This document shows, one piece after another, positions 1 to 7,897 of a stretch of 42,923 nucleotides of DNA. The stretch spans positions 1 through 42,923 of the forward strand of contig JAUZPR010000013.1 of the NCBI GenBank assembly GCA_030705825.1, in the 5' to 3' direction. The DNA is from Bacillota bacterium. GTDB lineage: Bacteria; Bacillota; Clostridia; Acetivibrionales; JANLFN01. The translations under genes and the position numbers were made by a program. The notes beneath the pieces are model-generated. The model made no database searches and was not told the origin of the DNA. It saw only the letters and a program-made list of their open reading frames with translations. Every line of letters starts with the position of its first letter. The stretch's first letter is position 1.

Positions 1-69
1 CTTAAAGTTATCGGCGGTACTGAAGAACTTGAGAGTTTGCCGTCATATGGTGTAAAATTAATAGAGTAA
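1..69 (+). CDS. C-terminal tail of an unidentified protein (cut by window start)
   Basis: An open frame runs from the first base to a TAA at 67-69 and encodes 22 residues that end in SYGVKLIE. It is read as the end of a gene that starts upstream of the window, because the frame is open to the edge. The spacer to pyrG is about 200 bases and carries its own promoter, so this gene is probably not in the pyrG transcription unit. Too little is visible to name a family. Confidence 0.45.
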   Translation, partial: LKVIGGTEELESLPSYGVKLIE

Positions 70-141
70 TTAAAAAATTATTTATTGTAAGCAGTAGAAA
101 AGACGCCATATTTTGAGCTTTTTCGAGCAGGAGCCCTTTGA

Positions 142-1884
<1,743 letters not shown>

Positions 1885-1970
1885 CTCAACTTTCCTACCC
1901 CATTACGCTTCAGCCGTTTTGATGTTTATACCTCTGAGAACGGTGATTAATTCGAAGTGGGAAAGTTGAG
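1885..1970 (+). other. Nested-stem element 3' of pyrG
   Basis: Immediately after the pyrG stop codon, CTCAACTTTCC (1885-1895) is perfectly complementary to GGAAAGTTGAG (1960-1970). Two inner helices are nested inside: CTTC (1908-1911) with GAAG (1954-1957), and CCGTT (1914-1918) with AACGG (1939-1943). The transcript could form a three-layer coaxial structure with a terminal loop of about 20 bases. A separate intrinsic terminator follows about 30 bases later. I could not match it to a riboswitch or small RNA class that I know. Confidence 0.5.
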
Positions 1971-2000
1971 CCAGTGATAAAGCGTATAATTTGTTTACAA

Positions 2001-2036
2001 AAAACAGGGAAAAACTTTCCTGTTTTTTTGTTTTTT
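2001..2036 (+). terminator. Intrinsic terminator of pyrG
   Basis: A short stem of AACAGG and CCTGTT with an inner GAAA/TTTC pairing and one bulged G is followed by a T run interrupted by a single G. Confidence 0.75.
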
Positions 2037-2162
2037 AGTATAAATAATTCAAAATTGCCAATACTTATAATGTCTATAATAAACAGCGGTAGATTTTAGG
2101 TAAACCAGAAAGCTGGTTAGTTTATTACTATGACAAATATATTTACGGTAAGGGGTATGAAT

Positions 2163-2876
2163 GTGGAAAAGGTATTAAATGCGGTCAAGGGACTAATGAA
2201 TTTTTGGAGAAAAAGCACAGTTTTAAGAATCTCGGTTCTTCTTTTAATGGTAGGGGTAATAACTATTACTATGATTCTCTCTACATATTCTCAAAATGTA
2301 AACAATGGTTTGTCGGACAACCTTATCCGGCTTCATGTCATAGCCAACAGTGATTCTGATGCAGACCAGTCGTTGAAAAGAGACGTAAGGGATGCAATAC
2401 TTGATTATATGAAAGTAGAATTGAAGGATTCAAAGGATATAACCCAGACTAAAGCCATTATTAATAAAGATATGGCTAAAATCAAGGAAATTGCTTCAGG
2501 TGTTATTAAAAAAGAGGGTAAAGTTTATCCGGTTAATACCATGATGGGGAAATACCCGTTTCCTACAAAGGTATATGGCGATATTTCACTTCCTGCGGGT
2601 ACGTACGAAGCTTTAAGAGTTGTAATCGGAAAAGGTGATGGAGCTAATTGGTGGTGCGTACTGTTTCCACCGTTATGTTTCGTAGATGCTACACACGGTG
2701 TAGTACCCGATTCGATGAAACAAAAACTGAAGGATGTGCTGACAGATGATGAATACAGTATAGTTACTTCAGCTGATACCAGCGAAGATATACCCGTAAA
2801 GATCAAATTTAAAATCGTAGAATTCTTTCAAAAAGCCAAATCTACTATAACCAGCTTTATCAACAAAATATTTTAA
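2163..2876 (+). CDS. spoIIR: Stage II sporulation protein R
   Basis: SpoIIR is the forespore-made signal protein that triggers SpoIIGA-dependent processing of pro-sigma-E in the mother cell. The product (about 237 residues) has an N-terminal membrane or signal segment at roughly residues 15-37, then the family hallmark LIRLHVIANSDS and the conserved NWWCVLFPPLCFVD block with Trp-Trp-Cys near residues 163-165. The start is uncertain. The only good ribosome site, AAGGGG at 2150-2155, sits 7 bases from GTG 2163. It is too close to ATG 2157, and ATG 2130 has no visible site. It is monocistronic, with a terminator just downstream. The forespore sigma factor normally drives this gene; I could not identify a convincing sigma-F site. 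Confidence 0.93.
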   Translation: MEKVLNAVKGLMNFWRKSTVLRISVLLLMVGVITITMILSTYSQNVNNGLSDNLIRLHVIANSDSDADQSLKRDVRDAILDYMKVELKDSKDITQTKAIINKDMAKIKEIASGVIKKEGKVYPVNTMMGKYPFPTKVYGDISLPAGTYEALRVVIGKGDGANWWCVLFPPLCFVDATHGVVPDSMKQKLKDVLTDDEYSIVTSADTSEDIPVKIKFKIVEFFQKAKSTITSFINKIF

Positions 2877-2893
2877 ACTAAAATGAAAACAGG

Positions 2894-2919
2894 GAAGGAC
2901 TTTATAGTCCTTCTTTTTG
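2894..2919 (+). terminator. Intrinsic terminator of spoIIR
   Basis: Perfect stem GAAGGAC (2894-2900) and GTCCTTC (2907-2913), loop of six, then five T. Confidence 0.9.
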
Positions 2920-2996
2920 TGTAAGCATTAAATGTATCTCCCGAACTTGCCGATACTTATTAATAACAGGTATATAGCTTAACCCTGGAGGGAATT

Positions 2997-3665
2997 ATGC
3001 TGACACTACATGGAATTTATATTTTGAGGCTGTTATTGGCTTGTATTCTTGGTGGATTAATCGGCTATGAACGGGAACATACACACAGGCCTGCCGGATT
3101 CAGAACTCACATACTTGTCTGCGTGGGTTCTGCTTTGGTTATGATAACATCGGAATTCATTTTTAATAAATACCTGCATATAGCCAGTGTTGACCCTACA
3201 AGATTGGGTGCGCAGGTAATCAGCGGTATAGGTTTTCTTGGGGCTGGAACCATTATCCGGGACGGTTTTAATGTCAAGGGGCTGACAACAGCGGCAAGTT
3301 TATGGGCAGTATCCTGTGTTGGGATTGCAGTTGGTTCGGGGTTCTATGAGGGAGCTATTGCAGCAACTATACTTATATATATCACACTTATTATTTTAAG
3401 AAGAGTTGAAAAAAGCCTTATGGCTAAAAACACTCTAAAAATAATATATATTCAGTCTTTCAACATACCAGGACAAATCGGTCTCATAAGTGAAGTACTT
3501 GCAAAATACGGTGTCTCGATAAAAACAATGGAATTCATGAATAATCAGGAAGAAAAGAATCTTTTTTTAAAAGTTTCTGTAAAATATTCAGATACAAAAG
3601 TTCGCGGAAGTGTAATGAATGATTTACACAATCTTGAAGGCGTCCAGAAGGTATATGAAGAGTAG
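2997..3665 (+). CDS. MgtC/SapB family membrane protein
   Basis: This 222-residue protein has the MgtC/SapB layout: four or five N-terminal membrane segments over residues 1-135, with the signature GGLIGYEREHTHRPAGFRTH near residues 19-38 and GIGFLGAGTIIRD near 75-90, then a soluble C-terminal ACT-like domain of about 80 residues. MgtC proteins modulate magnesium and phosphate homeostasis or membrane ATPase activity in other bacteria; the role here cannot be read from sequence. The ATG at 2997 follows GGAGGG. The gene stands alone between two strong terminators, and no M-box magnesium riboswitch is visible in the 80-base upstream spacer. Confidence 0.9.
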   Translation: MLTLHGIYILRLLLACILGGLIGYEREHTHRPAGFRTHILVCVGSALVMITSEFIFNKYLHIASVDPTRLGAQVISGIGFLGAGTIIRDGFNVKGLTTAASLWAVSCVGIAVGSGFYEGAIAATILIYITLIILRRVEKSLMAKNTLKIIYIQSFNIPGQIGLISEVLAKYGVSIKTMEFMNNQEEKNLFLKVSVKYSDTKVRGSVMNDLHNLEGVQKVYEE

Positions 3666-3688
3666 CCGACATATTTATATTCAAATAG

Positions 3689-3728
3689 TGCATACAAAGG
3701 AACCACAATTCCTTAGTATGCATTTTTT
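3689..3728 (+). terminator. Intrinsic terminator of the mgtC-like gene
   Basis: Stem TGCATAC (3689-3695) with GTATGCA (3716-3722), enclosing an inner AAGGAA/TTCCTT helix, followed by six T. Confidence 0.9.
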
Positions 3729-3799
3729 ATGCCCATTTCTGCTAATTTGTTATAAATACGTTTGTACCACATAAATATATTCTTAGGGGGGATTACAAA

Positions 3800-4225
3800 G
3801 TGGTATTTTTTCTAGCAATGTTCGGTATGGTATGCTGGGGTATCGCCCCTGTTTTCGGGAAACTGGGGCTTTCACAGGTTAATCCGCTGACAGGGCTCCT
3901 GATACGGACTTATATGGCAGCAGGACTGCTTACTGTGTGGGTTGTTATAAATGGCTTCGGTTCAACTATTTCACAAATAAGGACAATTTCATGGCAGACG
4001 TGGGCTTTAATTGGAATAGAGGGCATTTTGGCAACATTAGTAGGAGATCTTGCCTATTATGCGGCATTGAAACATGGGGAAGTATCATTTGTAACTCTCG
4101 TAATGGCCTGCTCGCCATTAATAAGTATGATTATGGCTGTTATAGTACTAGGTGAGCACATAACCCTTCTAAGGATGGCAGGTTCGCTTTGTATCATAAT
4201 GGGGCTGGGCTTAATAATGAAATAA
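3800..4225 (+). CDS. Half-size EamA/DMT-superfamily transporter
   Basis: The 141-residue product has about five hydrophobic segments and the single EamA repeat motif: an N-terminal CWGIAPVFGKLGL helix, a central GDLAYYAALKHGEVSFVTLVM stretch and a C-terminal VLGEHITLLRMAGSLCIIMG stretch. Most EamA proteins carry two such repeats in about 290 residues, so this is a one-repeat form that would have to pair with itself or a partner to form a complete carrier. The start is GTG 3800, with GGGGGG about 10 bases upstream. The C-terminus ends where single-repeat proteins normally end, so it is probably intact rather than truncated. The substrate is unknown. Confidence 0.88.
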   Translation: MVFFLAMFGMVCWGIAPVFGKLGLSQVNPLTGLLIRTYMAAGLLTVWVVINGFGSTISQIRTISWQTWALIGIEGILATLVGDLAYYAALKHGEVSFVTLVMACSPLISMIMAVIVLGEHITLLRMAGSLCIIMGLGLIMK

Positions 4226-4579
4226 TTTTCTGTAAAACTTCACTATTGAAAAAACAGGTTCATATTATAAAGTAGAAATAACAATAAATGACCGGACTAA
4301 ACAATTTTGACGGATGCAGATAATATAAGCGACGGAAAATATGCCTGTTTTTTAATATTTTGGTACATATTGTTTTGGTGATATTTCAATTCAGAAATTT
4401 TATCTATAAAAGAAAAAAATATAATAGTCTTTTTCTGACGCTTTCCTCTACATCCCAATCAATAAAATCTAATTAATTAATCTTTATCCTTATAAAAATA
4501 CTTGTTTAGCTTGCAGCTTGTCCCGGTATTGTTTGCAGGCTGCCGGTTTTGACTTTTTTTATAGACAGGAGTGATTTGG
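4226..4579 (+). other. Gene-free spacer, 354 bases
   Basis: No open frame with a ribosome site was found. The first part holds the long-stem element at 4249-4353. The rest is AT-rich, with a GCAGC/GCTGC hairpin near 4513-4543 just upstream of the decarboxylase gene. No T-box, convincing promoter or tRNA was recognised. Confidence 0.6.
4249..4353 (+). terminator. Long-stem element ending in a U tract, 3' of the EamA gene
   Basis: AAAAAACAGG (4249-4258) then CATATT (4261-4266) pair with AATATG (4338-4343) and CCTGTTTTTT (4344-4353). This gives 16 base pairs with one two-base bulge, around a 71-base insert. The 3' arm ends in six T, so the whole can act as an intrinsic terminator with an unusually large, possibly structured, head. 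The insert contains short CCG/CGG complementary blocks. It might be a terminator, an attenuator or a small RNA; the sequence does not decide. Confidence 0.45.
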
Positions 4580-6037
4580 TTGGTTAAGCTTGACCAGAAC
4601 CGTACACCATTATTTGATGCGGTTAAAAAATATGTAGATGATAAAGTGATTCAATTTCATGTACCTGGTCACAAGCAAGGCAGAGGAATTAAGGAGCTGC
4701 GTGATTATATAGGCGAAAAAGTATTGCAGATGGATGCAAACGGTATGAACGACCTGGATTATGCAAATAATCCGACAGGTGTGATATTTGAAGCCGAAAA
4801 ACTTCTTGCGTATGCATTTGGAGCACAAAATGCATACTTCCTGGTCAATGGAACAACTGCAGGAGTTCAGGCCATGATTATGAGTGCCTGTGAGCCGGGG
4901 GATAAAATTATAATACCCCGGAATGCCCACAAGTCAACTATAGGAGGAATAATTCTCAGCGGAGCAATGCCGGTATATATTCAGCCTGAAATAGATGATA
5001 GGCTGGGGATTGCCATGGGGGTAACTGTAGAAAATATTAAGAAGGCTATAAAAGAAAATCCTCATGCAAAGGCGGTATTTTTGATAAATCCTACATATTA
5101 CGGTACTGCATCAGATCTGAAGTCAATAGTAAGAATTGCACACAGACATGAAATGGCAGTGCTTGTTGATGAGGCTCATGGGGCTCATATGTCATTTCAT
5201 GACGATTTTCCGCTTACAGCTATGGAAGTAGGCGCTGATATGAGTGCAGCCAGTGTACACAAAACCGGAGGTTCTCTTACTCAAAGCTCCGTACTGCTTT
5301 TAAGAAGCAATATGATACCGCCGGAAAAGGTAAAACAGGTTTTGAATCTGACAACTACTTCAAGTGCTTCATATGTTCTGATGTGTTCACTTGATGTAGC
5401 CAGAAGGCAGCTTGCCATAAACGGCAGCGATATGCTGGAACAAACACTGGAGCTTGCAAGATGGGCAAGGGAGGAGCTTAATAAAATCAAAGGAGTATAT
5501 GCCTTTGGAAAAGAATTGATAGGAACTCCGGGATGTTATGATTTTGATGAAACAAAACTTGGTATACATGTGAGGGAGTTGGGGCTTTCAGGATATCAAA
5601 TGGAAACAAGGCTCAGAAAAGAGTACAATATTCAGATTGAATTATCAGATATATATAATATTCTGGCTATAGTAAGTATCGGTGACAGAAGGGAAGACCT
5701 CGAAGCTCTTATAAATGCACTTGGGGATATATCCTCAAAGACCGATGTTCAGGATTATAAAAATGCTGTTGTTATACCGCCGGCGCCTAGAATGATTGTA
5801 TCGCCCAGGGATGCGTTTTACAGTCCCAAAAAGGTAGTTGCACTTGATAAGTCTGAAGGAGAAATTGCAGGAGAAATGGTAATGGCATATCCTCCGGGGA
5901 TACCTGTTATCTGTATGGGGGAAAGGATAACCAAAGATGTTGTAGACTATATCAAAATACTTAAGAAGGAAAGGTGTGAACTGCAGGGAGCATCTGATCC
6001 CCATGTTGATTACATACGGGTGTTAGGCAGTGAATAG
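4580..6037 (+). CDS. PLP-dependent Orn/Lys/Arg decarboxylase (SpeA/YaaO type)
   Basis: A fold-type-I PLP enzyme of about 485 residues, the short Gram-positive form of the Orn/Lys/Arg decarboxylase family without the N-terminal wing of the E. coli inducible enzymes. Visible motifs are the N-terminal FHVPGHKQG, the substrate and cofactor region VNGTTAGVQAMI, the PLP ring-stacking VDEAHGAH, and the Schiff-base lysine in SVHKTGGSLTQSS (Lys near residue 228). The conserved C-terminal block YPPGIPVICMGE is present. Substrate choice between arginine, lysine and ornithine cannot be read; in Bacillus, SpeA makes agmatine for polyamines. The start is taken as TTG 4580, because AGGAG at 4567-4571 abuts the alternative GTG 4571 but is 8 bases from TTG 4580. 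Confidence 0.92.
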   Translation: MVKLDQNRTPLFDAVKKYVDDKVIQFHVPGHKQGRGIKELRDYIGEKVLQMDANGMNDLDYANNPTGVIFEAEKLLAYAFGAQNAYFLVNGTTAGVQAMIMSACEPGDKIIIPRNAHKSTIGGIILSGAMPVYIQPEIDDRLGIAMGVTVENIKKAIKENPHAKAVFLINPTYYGTASDLKSIVRIAHRHEMAVLVDEAHGAHMSFHDDFPLTAMEVGADMSAASVHKTGGSLTQSSVLLLRSNMIPPEKVKQVLNLTTTSSASYVLMCSLDVARRQLAINGSDMLEQTLELARWAREELNKIKGVYAFGKELIGTPGCYDFDETKLGIHVRELGLSGYQMETRLRKEYNIQIELSDIYNILAIVSIGDRREDLEALINALGDISSKTDVQDYKNAVVIPPAPRMIVSPRDAFYSPKKVVALDKSEGEIAGEMVMAYPPGIPVICMGERITKDVVDYIKILKKERCELQGASDPHVDYIRVLGSE

Positions 6038-6148
6038 GAGATGATTTGCTTAAAGCTGAGCAAATAACAATTTTGCCTATGGGAAATTGCGCTGAAGGAC
6101 CTAGTAGAAGCTGAGTTTGGTTTACGTTATCTCTTTTCATTAACAGGT

Positions 6149-6184
6149 AGTAATAATTAATTAATTGCTTACCTAATTATTACT
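6149..6184. repeat. AT-rich 11-bp inverted repeat after the decarboxylase gene
   Basis: AGTAATAATTA (6149-6159) and TAATTATTACT (6174-6184) are perfectly complementary around a 14-base loop. It lies between the convergent decarboxylase and cwlD genes and could serve as a weak bidirectional end signal, although neither strand has a good T run. A second imperfect CCAG/CTGG dyad follows at 6191-6217. Confidence 0.4.
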
Positions 6185-6298
6185 TAAAGACCAGGCTTCA
6201 AAATGGTTTTCAACTGGAAAATTACTTTAAGAAATTTGCCAGCAGAGAACATACGCTTGGAGGAAGGGTTGCTGCAGTATCCCTTAAATATGTGTTCG

Positions 6299-7039
6299 CT
6301 AATATGATTCCTTGTCTGCAAGATAATCCTTGACTCCGTCCAATATAGCCTGGGCTATTTTGCTTTGATATGAATCGGTTTTTAAAAGCTTTTTTTCCTG
6401 TTCATTGGAAATAAAGCCTGTTTCTATAAGAACACCAGGGGTGTTTGAATTACGTAGTATAAACAGATTTGCCTTCTGCGGTAGCCTGTTTATTTCATTT
6501 CCGAAGCTGTGTTTCATATGGGCATTAAGCCTGTTCTGAATACATAAGGCCAGCTTTTCGGACATGGGATCAGATGGTGAGTATAACACAATCTGACCTT
6601 TTGTATTAGGGTTGGATGAACGGTCTACATGAATGCTTAAAAATAAATCATATTTACCGTTATTAATCTGAGTCACACGGGCAATCAAATCTCTTTCGTG
6701 TCTGCTTGAACTTGCATTGTTCCTGTCATCGAGGGACACATCGCTGTCCCTGGTCAGGTCGGCCTGGTACCCGTCGGAAACAAACAAGTCCTTAAGTTTC
6801 AGGCTTATTTGCAGGTTTACATCTTTTTCTAAAAAGGTACTGTTATCGTTTGTGCCTCCGTCGATACCTCCGTGACCGGGATCTATGACAATAACTTCGT
6901 TTTTAATCTGCATGGTTGCAGTTCTGGCTAATATGACAGACCCGATGAACGATATACCTATTATAATAATAAGGAATAACAGAAGGTATTTTCTTATATC
7001 CTTGACCACAAGTATATGAATTCTACTGCTTTTCACCAT
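6299..7039 (-). CDS. cwlD: Germination-specific N-acetylmuramoyl-L-alanine amidase CwlD
   Basis: CwlD is a zinc amidase that strips peptide from muramic acid during cortex assembly, the step needed to form muramic-delta-lactam recognised at germination. The 246-residue protein has an N-terminal membrane anchor (residues about 18-37) and one Amidase_3 domain: His56 in IDPGHGG, Glu71 in FLEKD, His137 in LSIHVD and the catalytic Glu206 in IETGF. It matches CwlD rather than larger autolysins because it has no SH3 or cell-wall-binding repeats. The ATG at 7039 follows AGGGG at 6 bases. A CATACATT box on this strand (7129-7122) resembles a sigma-E -10 element, but I see no matching -35. It lies downstream of ytaF on the same strand. 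Confidence 0.92.
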   Translation of the reverse strand: MVKSSRIHILVVKDIRKYLLLFLIIIIGISFIGSVILARTATMQIKNEVIVIDPGHGGIDGGTNDNSTFLEKDVNLQISLKLKDLFVSDGYQADLTRDSDVSLDDRNNASSSRHERDLIARVTQINNGKYDLFLSIHVDRSSNPNTKGQIVLYSPSDPMSEKLALCIQNRLNAHMKHSFGNEINRLPQKANLFILRNSNTPGVLIETGFISNEQEKKLLKTDSYQSKIAQAILDGVKDYLADKESY

Positions 7040-7131
7040 TTAAAACCCCTGAAATGTACATGTTTAATTAGTTTTTCTTCATCTTATATAGTATATTAAC
7101 TGTATTTTAGCTTTAGAATTGAATGTATGCC

Positions 7132-7782
7132 TTAATAGATTCTAAGTATGGCCAATGTTATCAATAATGCCCCGGGCAGAATTGAAAATACTTTACTGTT
7201 AACCTTCCCCCAAGACCTGAATCTTTCTCCGATAAAATTACCTGCATAAAGGAAAAGCATTTGGAAAAATCCCACAGAAAACGGTATTATAAATGAGTTG
7301 AAGCCGGCTAAAGCACTCCCGATACCGGCCCCTATTGCATCAACAGATAATGCCAGCCCGAGAAGAAGCGATTCAGGTGTGTCTATAACGCCTGATTTAT
7401 CTACATCACCGCGAACCGGGTTTTTAATAACCTGTATAGTGATACCCAGTGATTTTATTCCCAAAGTCAGAACTTTTTTTTCTTTTTGAGCAGGTGAAAG
7501 CTCCTGTTCATCTTTCTGGTTTTCAAGTGTCGAATGGAGAATTATCCATATTCCCATACCGACAAGCAAAATTACTCCGATAAGTTTGGAGACCAGCGGA
7601 GGAATTATGTATGAGAGGGAGTGACCTAACATGAGGGCTGTACCTGAATAAAAAATAGAGAAAAAACAAATTATCAGCTTTGAAACAAACGGAATTTTTA
7701 TTTTTCTCAAGCCGTATGAGGTTCCTACCGTCAAAGCGTCAAGGCTTAGTGACACAGCTAATATAATTACCGAAAAAATCAT
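7132..7782 (-). CDS. ytaF: Sporulation membrane protein YtaF (MntP/YtaF family)
   Basis: A membrane protein of about 216 residues with six predicted helices arranged as two three-helix halves. The signatures SLSLDALTVG in helix 1 and GLALSVDAIGAGIG after the loop mark the MntP/YtaF superfamily. The central block KNPVRGDVDKSGVID is typical of YtaF and absent from MntP manganese exporters. YtaF is a sporulation-associated protein of unknown transport function. ATG 7782 is preferred over the upstream ATG 7788 and GTG 7791, because AAGGTG at 7794-7789 then has 6-base spacing. It is divergent from the Ca2+ ATPase and shares a 110-base upstream region with it. Confidence 0.88.
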   Translation of the reverse strand: MIFSVIILAVSLSLDALTVGTSYGLRKIKIPFVSKLIICFFSIFYSGTALMLGHSLSYIIPPLVSKLIGVILLVGMGIWIILHSTLENQKDEQELSPAQKEKKVLTLGIKSLGITIQVIKNPVRGDVDKSGVIDTPESLLLGLALSVDAIGAGIGSALAGFNSFIIPFSVGFFQMLFLYAGNFIGERFRSWGKVNSKVFSILPGALLITLAILRIY

Positions 7783-7897
7783 TTTCATCACCTTGTGTAT
7801 TATATGAGCGAAAGTTCTAAATTGTTAAGGTGAAATGAGGGTATAGTTGTACTAACTTATATCCATTTTGAATAGTTATAGGACGGGGTGATATTTT

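Noticed and set aside
4249-4353. Cyclic-di-GMP or other known riboswitch
   Set aside because: None of the conserved core segments of classes I could recall is present in the insert.
6187-6291. Plus-strand open frame encoding about 35 residues (KTRLQNGFQLENYFKKFASREH and onward)
   Set aside because: It has no start codon or ribosome site, runs into the end of cwlD on the other strand and resembles no family I know; kept only as a possible relic.
7799-7828. Minus-strand TTAACA-18-TATAAT as the ytaF promoter
   Set aside because: Its start point would fall inside the ribosome site of ytaF, leaving almost no leader, so it was not annotated.
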